This document shows, in pieces, positions 1 through 11,668 of a DNA stretch of 64,000 bases; the stretch's first letter is position 1, and each line of letters begins with the position of its first letter. The notes beneath the pieces are model-generated. The model did no database searches. It saw only the letters and a program-made list of their open reading frames with translations, and was not told the DNA's origin. Origin of the DNA: Dioscorea cayenensis subsp. rotundata. Its lineage: Eukaryota > Streptophyta > Magnoliopsida > Dioscoreales > Dioscoreaceae. The stretch spans positions 310,001-374,000 of the forward strand of contig NC_052477.1 of assembly GCF_009730915.1 (NCBI RefSeq). The letters run 5' to 3'. Position numbers and translations under genes: made by a program.

Positions 1-305
1 ATTCATTTTTCATATTAATGATTGGTATTATTTTGTAAATGTTTGCCCTCGTAATTCAATTAATTTCCACTACTTGGATATCTATTATTTCTTAGTGCCC
101 TATAAACATAGTGACATGACTCTTTGATATTTTGTTTGGTTATGTGAATATAGGACTTTGCTATTCTGTGTGTTGCTCTCCATAATTAAGCAAATTTGTC
201 ATTCTTCTGGCCAATTTTTACCTACATGGGGAGTTTCATATGACATTTTTTTTTGTTCACTAAATTTTATAGTGTGGTTTGACCACCTATCTAGTTGCAT
301 TGCAG

Positions 306-760
306 ATATCAGATGAAGGAGGTGGTATACGAAGAAGTGGCCTTTCAAAGATTTTTACATACCTGTACAGCACTGCTAAGAATCCTCTTGAAGAAAACTA
401 TGAAGGCGTGCATCAAGGGGTGACAATGGCTGGATATGGCTATGGACTTCCAATTACTCGTCTATATGCTCGATATTTTGGAGGTGATCTTCAAATTATA
501 TCAATGGAAGGATACGGTGAGTGGTCAAAACTATATTCAGTTAACCCACTGTATTAATTCAATAGCATATGAATTCTTGATCTTCATGCCGTGACTAATA
601 TTTAACAGGAACTTTGGGCACAAATATTGCTTAATGTCCATTTAATAACTACTCTCACTGCTTCTCAACATTGTTGGTTTGCTCTTGATCTTGTTTTACA
701 GGTACTGATGCCTATCTTCACTTGTCCCGGTTGGGAGATTCACAAGAACCTCTTCCATGA
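306..760 (+). CDS. PDK: Pyruvate dehydrogenase kinase, mitochondrial (3' end only)
   Basis: These are the last two coding exons of a gene that begins left of the window: 306-516 (after a CAG acceptor, before GTGAG) and 702-760 (ending TGA). The family phosphorylates the E1-alpha subunit of the mitochondrial pyruvate dehydrogenase complex and switches it off. The exons carry the C-terminal half of the GHKL ATP-binding fold: the G1 box SDEGGGI, the F-box region FTYLYSTAKNP, the G2 box AGYGYGLPI, then LYARYFGGDLQIISMEGYG and the C-terminus TDAYLHLSRLGDSQEPLP. All are typical of plant PDKs and the frame is open across the splice. Bases 1-305 are the preceding intron. A broken second copy of the same two exons lies at 6929-7400, so this copy is probably the functional one, though the upstream exons cannot be seen. 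Confidence 0.93.
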
Positions 761-1462
761 GACGTCTCATTTGATCTAACTAAAGACTCAAAGCTCTTTG
801 GAGGACATCTCATGCTTTGCCATTTTCCTTTCTTTATGTAAAAATAATTTCTGATCAACCCAATTGTTCAATCAATCTTCTTGATTGATGCTTGTGTTAT
901 GTAAATTGTTGTCAAGTTTATAAGCTTTGGTTCAGTAATGTTTGGTTGCCATTATGCTTGTTTTAATACTTTGTTGGATGGGCACTTGGGTGGTATGTTT
1001 TATATAAGCATGCACAGATCTCGAGGAATGAGTGGCTGATGATTGAAGTCCTAATCGTAAGGCAATCTGGATGGTGGGTACAGGGCCAGGATTAGATAGT
1101 GGGGGTGGGGGAGTGTCTTTTTCCTGATGGGGGCCCATTTAGCGCATGGCGTTGCTGTGTGGGCCCGCCGACAGCACACGCCACCTCATACCCACTCTGG
1201 CGAAGCTATAACCCTTATCTTGTGCCGCCGGTGCAACGGATATGACTTATATTGTATAATTTCTCAATCCAACAGTGTGTCTCTACTTTGAGATTGGTGA
1301 AGGCTGTGATGTGTACTGTGTACCGCATGAAGAGGAATCAGTAATGTTTAGGCTTATTGAAAAATTCCACGGGAATGTTGTTTCGTTTTCTTCTGTATCT
1401 CGCTTTGGAGCCCTAAAAAAAAAAAGGCCCTTTTTGCTGTAGAAATTCCCCGGCTCTCGTTG
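761..1462. other. PDK 3' flank and GC-rich intergenic block
   Basis: PDK 3' UTR/flank is followed by a GC-rich stretch (about 1040-1230, with GGGGGCCC and GTGGGCCCGC). The stretch recurs at 7740-7930 immediately upstream of NPSN. By position it is the duplicated promoter/5' region of NPSN. No open frame or RNA gene is recognisable. Confidence 0.6.
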
Positions 1463-2830
1463 ATATGAAGGAATTTGAGCTCACTGTTTGGAGGGTGTCA
1501 ATGACTGAAATGGAGTTGGTGTTTGAGTATAGTTTGAGAATGGTGTTACTGCTGTATGAGAGGAGTGGTATTGAGATGTGGATGGATTTCAGGAACTGCA
1601 AGGATGATGGGAAGCTTAGATGGAGAACGAGTGAGGTTTGGAAGGCAAAGGGAGGGAAACTGGAGTTTTAATGAAGAGTTGCTGGTGGTTCAATAGTTAG
1701 TTGTATACATGGCAGCATTGGATTAGTTGTAATAGCTGAGTTGGCTTATGTAATCCGAGTCAGCTTAAGTAGGTAATCCTGACTGTTGATTCATGTTAAG
1801 TTGTGGGGACAGAGTAATCTTTTAATCGTGACCGTTGATTTGATCCAGATACCTCTTCATCTTCAGCCATAGGATCTACTGTGATTTGATAAAGTTCATG
1901 CTATCTTGTAATCCTGGCCGTTGGTAGAAATGATATAAACTAACGGTCTGGAGGGGAACAGTTATGAATGAAGTCTTGTTTTCTGAATCTTCTTGCTTTC
2001 CTTGTTCTTCTGTTCTTTTTCTTCTTCTCTAAATCTAGTTTTTCTTAGTCGTTAGTGGGGAATTAATAATTGTCTTGGATTACAGCTTATCACTCGTCGA
2101 GATCGCTGCCTTTCTCGTGCTGATGCAAAATGATCACAACAATCAATACAACAAGAGCTCTTGGATTGGAACAACACTAAAACATTACAACTCAAGGGAA
2201 TTTCATTACTGATTAGGAAGACATATAGAGAAAATCCATAGCAATCATAACTTAACATAAAACACAGAACACATACACAAAATCACTGCAAAATACTCTC
2301 AGATCAGAGGTTCTACACCTGGAGATCCAAGATACACATGAGCAGGGGTTCTCCACCCAATGATCACAATTCCCACCGGTATAAAGAAAAGATTGAAGTA
2401 GACAAGGAGGAGAAGAGATTCTTCCAGGCTGGTTTTCTGTTTCCCTCTTATAATTGATCTCAAGTTTCAGCTGATGGACATTACTACCCTTACTCTCTCA
2501 GTCTAACTGAAGTAACAGCAGAGGGGTAATTAATGTCATTTTCGCTTCTTCACCTGCTGACGGACGAGAATGCCCTTGACCCTTCAGTCTAACGGAAGTA
2601 ACAGTTCAGGGCTAACTTATGTAAATTCCCATTTTCCATACCGCTTCATTCATATTGAAAATTACTTCCATACCCTCCCTTCTTGTGAGTACCAGACGCA
2701 ACTGTAAGGGTTAACTTAAGTCATTTCCCTCCACTAGCTTCAGCAGCTTTTCTTCCTTTTCTTCTCTAAATTCAGCACCTACTAATACTTAAGATTGTAA
2801 CACGTGCTTCCGGTTCTCGGTTGGAAAGGT
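1463..2830. repeat. Repeat-derived insertion replacing NPSN exon 1 region in copy A
   Basis: This stretch has no counterpart in copy B, where the matching interval is only about 300 bp. About 2490-2720 holds roughly three imperfect direct repeats of 90-110 bp built around AGTCTAACNGAAGTAACAG and GGGTTAACTTAAGTCATT. No protein-coding domain is visible. It may be a fragment of a long terminal repeat of a retrotransposon; the family cannot be assigned and it is not whole. Confidence 0.4.
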
Positions 2831-4121
2831 TGGGGAATTTTGTTTTGGGGAATTTTGTATGTAATTTCTGAACAAAGTCAGTCTTTTATTGTTGGTCCTT
2901 TTGATTCTTGGTTAATAATGGATGATCAATCAAGTATGAAATAAGCGACTGTTTTTTTCTAATTATTATAGAATTTTTTATTGTTAATTTGAAGTAGTTT
3001 TAGCATGACTTCTTAAGCATTGAAACTAATCATTCTCACAGAAAAGGTGAAATTTTTTTCAATTGTTATCAAGGATTAAAGAATAGATTGTGATTTTCAC
3101 ATTATTAAAAATTCCACCGTGTGAATTGGCCTCCGGTAATGTTTATTTCCCATTGTTTTTATAGGAATTATCTTATTTATTCAAAGTAGTTTTTTTTTTC
3201 TTTCAGTTCATTTGTATTCTTTATATAGTATTTGAGGTCAGATTAATATAGATCAAGGGCATAGTGGCAATGGCACATCCAACTGATGAACTCATATTAT
3301 ATCATTATGGATGATTAATTCCTTTTCGTTAACAAAGAGTATGTTTTGAGATAGTGATAATCCTTCTCATTCAATTATCATTTGCAAAATAATTGTCTGC
3401 TGTAAATGGGCAACAATTGTGGTTTACATTAGTTTATGAGGAAACAAAGTTATTATGATCTTTGAGTTCTTACCAGTTACTGGAATTCTCACTAGCAAAG
3501 TAGTGAAGTTATGCCAACTTATAGGTATTAGCATTCACCAGCCAATCTGACAGGATACTGCTTACCATTGGGATATTGTTAGAGATGATCACAACCTCAT
3601 TTGTAGAATTTGGAATGAAATCAGGCCTTTCATTGACTACTGAACTGAGTTTTCATAGTGTTAAAATACTACATAATTTGTAATAGAATCCTTACTTATC
3701 CATGAACATCTTAAACATAAGCAGCCTTATCCTAAGTTCTAAAGTGTAATAAAACTTACAAACATATTGCTAATAGTCTAGACTTGTTTTAGAGATAACA
3801 AACGATAGGCAGAGCTGTGCAAGCATGATGCATAGTGAATTCACACTGAGGTGGTTGAATTCCTTTAACTAACAAACATGCAGAGTTCCGTGAGTGCTAC
3901 AACTCTATGCCTAATGCAATCCAATGAAGAATGAATCATTTCTAAAACCTTTCGTGGAGCTGAGATTTGCACATGATATGATTCTGCATGAGTTCAAAAT
4001 ATTTGGCAATACCATGTGCTGTTATTAAAAACCATAATAGAGCTTGCCTAGGCGCTCAGACGAGACGAGGCCCTAATGCCTTAACACCCATGGGTGAGGT
4101 GCCTTCAATTAGTGTTAATTG

Positions 4122-4350
4122 TGATTTTAAAAATGCACATTTATAAGGAAGGAAATAAATTTAGGGGACAAAAATTAGGTGCTTTACAAAAGGCACATTT
4201 ATTAATAAAAAAATAAAATTAAGGGAGAAAAACTAGGTAATTTTAAAAAAAATGCACACTTACTAATAAGGAAAGAAATAAATTTAGGGGAGAAAAACTA
4301 AGTGATTTTAAAAAAGACACACTTACTCATAAGGAAGGAAATAAATTTAA
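4122..4350. repeat. Minisatellite, about 4 x 62 bp
   Basis: There are four imperfect tandem units of about 62 bp, each containing AAGGAAATAAATTTAGGGGAGAAAAACTAGGT-like sequence followed by TTTTAAAAAATGCACAC. The array sits between the end of duplication copy A and the first K+ channel fragment. Confidence 0.75.
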
Positions 4351-5235
4351 AGACTGACTAGTTTCAATAAATTCAAGACTGACAATACATATTGGGTAAA
4401 ACTATAACCAACTACCACTACAAATAAAGTAACTCTTCTATCCTTAGCCTTTTTTGGACAGGATTTCTATCTCGATATCGTCAATAAGTATTTTTCAATA
4501 TCATCAAATCTTACAAAAAGACTGACTGGAATATCGAGATGAAAAGACTGACTGGAACATAAGTATTTATTTCTTACTTCATTATGTGATATGGCTTTTT
4601 GAGGGTTTAGGGAGAGCTTATTATGCAATTTTTTTGGAGAAAAAAATCCCTGGACTGCAACACCCGGCTTTTGAACGAGAATGGAAAGATAAAGGGGGGA
4701 GTGAAAGCAACATTTCACAATTTTATGATATGATATTGTTTGGTATCAGTGTTCTGGCATTAGTGACTCGATTGCTGGAGAATATTGGATGGGTGGACTC
4801 CTTTTATTTATCCATTGCAACTATTACAACCATTGGTTACGGGGATATGTCCTACAAAAACACAAGGAGTAACCTCTGGACGATAAAGAATTTTTTGCTG
4901 CAGCCCAAATTGGTGCTTCGGGATATATGGAGTAGGCCATTTATTTTTCTTATTTCACTCAATTTACAATTTTTATTATTTTTAACTAATGTCGTTTAAC
5001 AAATTTTATATTTCAGTGAAAATGAATATATAATTTATGCATTTTGGAAAATGGGGAAGATATCAATTGAGGATATAAAAATAGCAAGACATGATTTCTA
5101 GAATGAAAAACCTATGGAACAAAAGCTGAGAATTGAAGACCTCTTTTCCAAAGATACAAAAGCGCAACGAGGCTCATTAGTAGATGCTTTAGTTTAGATT
5201 TTTGAAGGTATGTGATCCTAAGAGCTTCAAAACTT
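4351..5235 (+). pseudogene. Two-pore K+ channel (TPK/KCO) fragment, unit 1 of 3
   Basis: This is the first of three tandem units that begin with AAAGACTGACTAGTTTCAATAA. It encodes the region around the second pore of a plant vacuolar tandem-pore K+ channel: GWVDSFYLSIATITTIGYGD, with the selectivity filter GYGD at about 4835-4846. An intron-like gap follows, then ENEYIIYAFWKMGKISIEDI (about 5018-5080), which resembles the TPK C-terminal segment before the EF-hands. There is no start, no first pore and no complete EF-hand, so it cannot make a channel. The helix downstream of the pore, seen in unit 2 (GEIIVAVVLLSLG), is deleted here. Confidence 0.75.
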
Positions 5236-6200
5236 AAAGACTGACTAGTTTCAATAAATTCAAGACTGACAATACCCATTGGGTAAAACTATAAACAACT
5301 ACCACTACAAATAAAGTAACTCTTCTATCCTTAGTCTTTTTTTGGCTAGGATTTCTATCTCGATATCGTCAATAAGTATTTTTCAATATCATCAAATCTT
5401 ATAAAAAGACTGACTGGAATATCGAGATGAAAAGACTGACTGGAACATAAGTATTTATTTCTTACTTCATTATGTGATATGGCTTTTGAGGGTTTAGGGG
5501 AGCTTATTATGCAATTTTTGGAGAAAAATCTCGGACTGCAACACCGGCTTTTGAACAGTAATGGAAAGATAAAGGGGGAGTCAAAGCAACATTTCACAAT
5601 TTTATGATATGATATTGTTTGGTATCAGTGTTCTGGCATTAGTGACTCGATGGCTGGAGAATATTGGATGGGTGGACTCCTTTTATCTATCCATGGCAAC
5701 TATTACAACCATCGGTTAACGGGATATGTCCTACAAAGAAACACAAGTGGGGAAATCATTGTAGCAGTGGTTCTGCTGTCTTTAGGAATTCCTAAATTTA
5801 CTGAGTTGCTGTTCATGTTTAAAGGAGTAACCTCTGGACGATGAAAGAATTTTTTGCTGCAGCCCAGATTGGTGTGCTTCGGGATATATGGAGTAGGCCA
5901 TTTATTTTTTCTTATTTCACTCAATTTACAATTTTTATTATTTTTAACTAATGACGTTTAACAAATTTTATATTTCAGTGAAAATGAAATATATAATTTA
6001 TGCATTTTGGAAAAATGGGGAAGATATCGATAAAATGAGGATATAAAAATAGCAAGACAGGATTTCTAGAATGAAAAACCTATGGAACGAAAGCTGAGGA
6101 TTGAAGACCTCCTTTCCAAAGATACAAAAGCGCCACGAGGCTCATTAGATGCTTTAGTTTAGATTTTTGAAGGTATGTGATCCTAAGAGCTTCAAAACTT
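5236..6200 (+). pseudogene. Two-pore K+ channel (TPK/KCO) fragment, unit 2 of 3
   Basis: The second tandem unit is about 965 bp and closely similar to unit 1. It keeps DSFYLS and the pore region, but the selectivity filter is interrupted by a stop (GGTTAACGGGAT near 5714). It retains a hydrophobic stretch after the pore, GEIIVAVVLLSLGIPKFTELLFMF, in a shifted frame (5740-5820). This makes it the most complete of the three. The C-terminal EYIIYAFWKNGEDI-like segment follows at about 5985-6050. It is a non-functional gene fragment. Confidence 0.72.
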
Positions 6201-6866
6201 AAAGACTGACTAGTTATAATAAATTCAAGACTAACAATACCTATTGGGTAAAACTATAAACAACTACCACTACAAATAAAGTAACTCTTCTATCCTTAGC
6301 CTTTTTTGGACAGGATTTCTATCTCGATATCGTCAATAAGTATTTTTCAATATCATCAAATCTTATAAAAAGACTGACTGGAATATCGAGATGAAAAGAC
6401 TGGCTGGAACATAAGTATTTATTTCTTACTTCATTATGTGATATGGCTTTTGAGGGTTTAGGGGAGCTTATTATGCAATTTTTGGAGAAAAATCCCGGAC
6501 TGCAACACCGGCTTTTGAACAGTAATGGAAAGATAAAGGGGGCATTAGTGACTCGATGGCTGGACTCCTTTTATCTATCCATTGCAACTATTACAACCAT
6601 CGGTTACGAGATATTTATTTTTTCTTATTTCACTTAATTTACAATTTTTATTATTTTTAATTAATGACGTTTAACAAATTTTATGTTTGAGTAAAAATGA
6701 ATATATAATTTATGCATTTTGGAATACGGGGAAGATATCGATTGAAGATATAAAAATGGTAGGATTTCCAAAATGAAAAACCTATTGAAGATATAATTTA
6801 TGCATTTTTATTATTTCTAATTACTTCATTATGTGATATGACTAATTTCAATAAATTTAAGACTAA
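6201..6866 (+). pseudogene. Two-pore K+ channel (TPK/KCO) fragment, unit 3 of 3 (shortest)
   Basis: The third unit is cut to about 665 bp. It reads FEGLGELIMQFLEKNPGLQH and then WLDSFYLSIATITTIGYE, losing the segment before the pore and everything from the end of the selectivity filter to ATATTTATTTTTTC. A remnant of the EYIIYAFW segment is at about 6700-6750. Its right edge abuts duplication copy B of the PDK end. Confidence 0.7.
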
Positions 6867-6928
6867 TATTTTTTTTGGTTCACTAAATGTTATAGTGTGA
6901 TTTGACTATCTATCTAGTTGCATTGCAG

Positions 6929-7400
6929 ATATCAGATGAAGGAGGTGGTATATCAAGAAGTGGCCTTCCCAAAGATTTTTACATACTTTTACAGCACTGC
7001 TAAGAATCCTCTTGAAGAAAACTATGAAGGCGTGCATCAAGGGAGTAACAAAGGCTGGATATGGCTATGGACTTCCAAGTTCCAATCACTCGTCTATATG
7101 CACGATATTGTGGAGGTGATCTTCAAATTATATCAATGGAAAGGATATGGTGAGTGGTCGAAACTATATTCAGTTAGCTCACTGTATTAACTCAGTAGCA
7201 TATGAATTCTTGACCTTTCGTATTGTGACTCATATATAACAGGAACTTTGGTTGCAAATATTGCTTTAATGTGCATTTAAATAAATCAAACTACTCACTG
7301 CTTCTCAACATTGTCGGTTGGCTCTTGATCTTGTTTTGCAGGCACTGATGCCTATCTTCACTTGTCCCGGTTGGGAGATTCACAAGAACCTCTTCCATGA
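6929..7400 (+). pseudogene. PDK 3'-end pseudogene (duplicate of 306-760)
   Basis: Both terminal PDK exons are present with their splice sites (6929 to about 7150, and 7342-7400), but the first no longer reads through. Relative to 306-516 it has an extra base at CTTCCCAAAG (about 6970), another in GGGAGTAACAAAGG (about 7045), a 7-base duplication at TTCCAAGTTCCAATC (about 7080) and an extra A before GGATATGG. The conserved G2 box is therefore out of frame. No upstream PDK exons exist here. Gene fragment, not expressed protein. Confidence 0.9.
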
Positions 7401-8373
7401 GACATCTCATGGGAGCTAACTAAAAACTCGAAGCTCTTTGGAGGACATCTCATGCTTTGCCATTTTCCTTTTATTATGTAAACATAATTTCTTACTTTTT
7501 TTCTGAAATGCTTCAATCAACCCAATTGTTCAATCGATCTTCTTGATTGATGCTTGTGTTATGTAAATTGTTGTCATGTTTATAAGCTTTGGTTCAATAT
7601 TCATTTGGTCTGTTTTTTCTAACAAAGGTTCAATAATGTTTGGTTATCATTATATTTCCTTGTTTCAAATTTTCAAAAGCTCCTTTTGGATTCTAAGATT
7701 GCTTTATGATATATATATATCATCATGCACAGATCTAGAGGAATGTTTAGCTGATGATTGAAGTCCTAATCGTAAGGCAATCTGGATGGTGGGTACGGGG
7801 CCAGGAGTAGATAGTGGGGGGGAGTGTCTTTTTCTCGATGGGGGCCCAATTAGCGCATGTCCGTTGGGTGGGCCCGCAGACAGCACACGCCACCTCATAC
7901 CCACTCTGGCGAGCTTTAACCCTTATCTTGTGCCGCCGGTGCAACGGATATGACTTCTATTATATAACTCCTTAATCGAACGGTGTGTTTCTACTTTGAG
8001 ATTGGTGTGGCCTGTGATGTGTACTTTGTACCGCATGAAGAGCTTAAGTTAGGATGATCCTTCAAATCATTTGAAATTTTTAGGTTTATTGAAAAATTCG
8101 ACGGGAATATTATTTTTAGGTTTAGAGCCCTAGAAATTAAAAAGGGGGTCTTTTTGCTGTGGAAATTTCTCGGCTTTCGTCGAGATCGCGGCGAGGGGTT
8201 GTGGTTTGGCCATCGTCCTCAACAATCGCTGCCCTTCTTGCGCTTCTCGCCGTTCTGGGTTAGAACGGTGAGGTCTTGGCGATCTTTGTTTTGGTGGATC
8301 TGATTCTTGGTTTGGGATGGTCTGAGGGTTCGAGATATAGGAGCAGATTCAGTTTTTCTGGTGTTTTTGAGTA
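7401..8373. promoter_or_regulatory. NPSN upstream region and 5' UTR
   Basis: This is the interval between the PDK pseudogene and the NPSN start. It includes the GC-rich block 7740-7930, also found at 1040-1230, and a GC-rich leader (8160-8373) typical of a plant 5' UTR. A TATATATATATC run is at 7711-7722. I see no clear single promoter element. Confidence 0.4.
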
Positions 8374-11300
8374 ATGGCGGGGTCTATGCAGATGAGCGCC
8401 GAGTTGGAGCAGCTCGATGGCGAAATCCACGACATTCTGCGTGCCCTATCGTACAATTTTTCTCATCTCTGTTGAATTTTGTTTTGGGGGATTTTGTATG
8501 CAATTTCTGAACAAAGTCAGTCTTCTATTGTTGTTCCTTTTGATTCTTGGTAATTAATGGATGATCAATCAAGCATGAAATAAGCGACTGTTTTTTTTTT
8601 CTTAATTATTATAGAATTTTTTATAGTTAATTTGAAGTAGTTTTAGCAAGACTTTTTAAGCATTGAAACTAATCATTCTCACAAAAAAGGTGAATTTTTT
8701 TCAAGTGTTATCAAGAATTATAGAATAGACTGTGATTTTCACATTATTAAAATTTCCACCGTGTGAATTGGTTGGACTTTTTTTTTTTTGAGTGGCGTTT
8801 CATTGTAGTAGTGCTGTGTAATTTGATTAGTTGTTGAAGAGGGAACTTGCATAAGTATTGAATAGGATGGCCAGTTCAGTTCTGGACATCAAGTTGATGT
8901 ATTTAATGGGAAACCTGAATAATATTTTTTGAACTTGTAGTTTTTATGAATAGCTGTGTCCCTATATTCATCAAATCTTGCTGCTTATCTCACCCCAGTC
9001 AGTTAACCTCCTTATCGGGAATTATCATACTTGTGAATTATCTATTAGGTCTTTATTGTTCAAGTATCTCGCTTTGTTCTTTGTTAAAGTTGATGAAAAC
9101 ACAAATTGGGTATTCTTATTGAATTTTTTCTTTGTTGTGTAATCATTAGAAGGTTTTACTGTTTACTCTACTTTGCAGAAATGGATTTCAGAAATTGGAC
9201 AAGGTTAAGGACCCCAATAGACAATCTAAGCAGTTGGAGGAACTCACTGGGAAAATGAGGGAGTGTAAGAGGTATTCCAGTTTATTGTGTAATTCATCCT
9301 CTTTGATCTGTTGGGCATTTCTTAGACTTGGAGGCTGAAACTTTAATTTTTTACATTCTCTTGAATGCTCTCCTTTTCTTCCACTGCAGATTGATTAAAG
9401 AGTTTGATCGTGAATTAAAAGATGAAGAAACTAGAAATTCACAAGAAGTCAATAAGCAGCTCAATGAGAAGAAGCAATCGATGGTTGTTATTCTACCTTT
9501 TCTTCTCATGTTTGTGAATTTCATATCTTTTGTATTTAAACAATTCTGAATTGTGTTACTGCAGATTAAAGAGCTCAACACATATGTGGCCCTGCGGAAA
9601 ACGTGAGTTTGATATTAGTTTAATTGATCTATAATTACCCATAATTTAAACTTTTTTTCTGATGATGTACAGGTATACAACTAGCCTTGGGAATAAAAGA
9701 GTTGAACTATTTGATATGGGTGCTGGAGGCAGTGATCCTGTGGGCGAGGAGAACGTCCAAATGGCTTCCGGTAATGTTTCTTTCCCATTGTTTTTATGGG
9801 AATTATCTTATTTATTCAAAGTAGTTTTTTTTTTAATTTTCTTTTAGTCCATTGACTCCATTTGTATTCTTTATATAGTATCTGAGGTCAGATTAATCTA
9901 GATCAAGGGTATAGTGGCAATGGTATATCCAGCTGATGAATTCATATTATATCATTATGGATGATTAATTTCTTTTAGTTAACAAAGAGTATACTTTTGA
10001 GATAGTGATAATCCTTCTCATTCAATTATCATTTGCGAAATAATTGTCTGCTGTAAGTGGGCGGTAAATGTGGTTTAGATTAGTTTATGAAGAGACAAAG
10101 TAATTATGCTCTTTGAGTTCTTGACTGTTTATTGGAATTCTCACTAGCAAAGTGAAGAGGTTATGCCAACTTGTAGCTATTAGCATTCCCCAGGCAATCT
10201 GATAACCACTGGGATATTGTTAGAGATGATCACAACCTCATTGGTAGAATTTGGAATGAAATCATGACTTTCATTGACCACTGAACTGAGTTTTCATAGG
10301 GATAAAATACTACATAATTTGGAATGGAATCCTTACTTATCCATGAATACCTTAAACACAAGCAGCCTTATTCTAAGTTCAAAGTTTTTTTAAAAAAAAA
10401 CTTACAAACATACTGCTAACCATCTAGACTTATTTTTAGAGATAACAAATGATGGGCGTCTAACAGAGCCATGCATGCATGATGCATAGTGAATTCACAC
10501 TGAGATGGTTGAATTTCTTTAACTCACAAACATGCAGAGTTCCATGAGTGCTGCAACTCTATGAGACTATGCCTATGCAATCTGATGAAGTAAGAATTAT
10601 ATCTGATACCTTTCGTGGAGCTGAGATTTGCACGATTCTGCATGAGTTTGAAATATTTGGCCATACTATGCATAGTAATTCAAATTGAATTTTAGTTGTA
10701 TTTTTACTTCTGTGCCATTCTTAAGTCAGCATGGAGCTCTGGGGCATAGGAAGAGCACTGATTCTTTATAAATTTATTGTTTCCTTAAGCATTTTTACTT
10801 TTGTTCACCCTGCAGCAATGTCTAATCAAGAGCTTATAAATGCTGGGATGAAGACAATGGATGAAACTGATCAGACTATCGAGCGGTCTAAGATGGTAAG
10901 TGCTCAGTCCCACCATGGCACTTCTTCCTTGATGTCATGCATCTTATTTTGACATCTATCCTTCAGGTTGTTGAGCAGACAATTGAAGTAGGAACTCAAA
11001 CTGCTGTAAACTTGAAGGGGCAAGTAAGTAAATTTGGTCATCTCCACTTATGTTATCACTTATCAGTGCTTTGGTGCAGTACATGCAGCTTGACCTATGC
11101 TGTAGATGAATTCATGGACTCTTAATTTAGGTTCAGTTGCAATTTTTTTTGTTTCTTTCAATGTGATTGATCATGTGCTTATGCAGACTGAACAAATGGG
11201 TCGCATTGTTAATGAGCTAGATACTATTCAGTTTTCCATCAAGAAAGCTTCACAACTGGTTAAAGAGATTGGCAGACAGGTTAGACTGAGATTCTTGCAT

Positions 11301-11668
11301 ATTTAACTCTTTTTTTATTCTTCTACATTTTGTCTCAACTGTCAAAACTGTTTTCACAGGTTGCCACTGATAAATGCATCATGTTTTTCCTATTTTTGAT
11401 TGTTTGTGGTGTAATTGCAATCATCATTGTGAAGGTACAACATCTTGTTTTTTTTTGTGTATAATTTTATTTGTTGTGCAGGTGAATGCATAGAAGACAT
11501 GTAATAGACATATGACTCATATATTTACTTGCAAAATTTCAGATTGTAAACCCACACAACAAGAACATCAGAGACATTCCCTGGATTGGCACCACCAGCG
11601 CCAACGGCGAGAAAATTGCTATCGTTAGATGCTTTTGCTGGTTTTCAGTAGTTTTGAGGCATTGTTAA
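8374..11668 (+). CDS. NPSN11: Novel plant SNARE (NPSN11/13-like Qb-SNARE)
   Basis: Ten exons: 8374-8450, 9179-9271, 9390-9483, 9565-9602, 9673-9770, 10816-10895, 10967-11023, 11187-11279, 11360-11434, 11543-11668. All have GT-AG introns and consistent phase. The product is about 276 aa (Arabidopsis NPSN11 is about 265). It starts MAGSMQMSAELEQLDGEIHD and has an N-terminal coiled-coil domain (FQKLDKVKDPNRQSKQLEEL). The Qb SNARE motif is centred on TEQMGRIVNELDTIQFSIKK, and a C-terminal membrane anchor follows (CIMFFLFLIVCGVIAIIIVK). The family acts in membrane fusion, notably cell-plate formation with KNOLLE-type syntaxins. Oddity: after NIRDIP the annotated frame departs from the family. Ignoring one C of the CCC at 11579-11581 gives GLAPPAPTARKLLSLDAFAG and a stop at 11649-11651, much closer to known NPSNs. 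Confidence 0.93.

Larger units (their letters stand above)
245..4018. repeat. Segmental duplication, copy A (PDK 3' end plus NPSN intron relics)
   Basis: From the last PDK intron onward this stretch matches 6867 to about 10665 in blocks: the PDK exons, the GC-rich block at 1040-1230 (matching 7740-7930), the stretch at 2830-3120 (matching 8460-8765) and 3128-4018 (matching 9766-10665). Copy A lacks about 1 kb relative to copy B: the match jumps from GTGTGAATTGG (B about 8768) straight to the CCGGTAATG at the end of NPSN exon 5 (B about 9765). NPSN exon 1 is also gone. Only NPSN intron sequence and a few bases of exon 5 remain here. Copy A has an extra 1.3 kb at 1463-2830. Confidence 0.85.
6867..10665. 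repeat. Segmental duplication, copy B (broken PDK end plus intact NPSN 5' half)
   Basis: This is the partner of 245-4018. Its left edge falls in the same PDK intron (TTTTTTGGTTCACTAAATGTTATAG matches about 245 onward). It carries the broken PDK exons and then the intact NPSN gene through intron 5. Similarity to copy A is high but with many small indels, so the duplication is not very recent. Confidence 0.85.

Noticed and set aside
1040-1230. GC-rich block as a possible tRNA or structured RNA gene
   Set aside because: No tRNA A/B box or cloverleaf; it is the duplicated NPSN upstream region (also 7740-7930).
1463-2830. Whole LTR retrotransposon in copy A
   Set aside because: No paired terminal repeats, primer-binding site or coding domains are visible; at most a terminal-repeat fragment.
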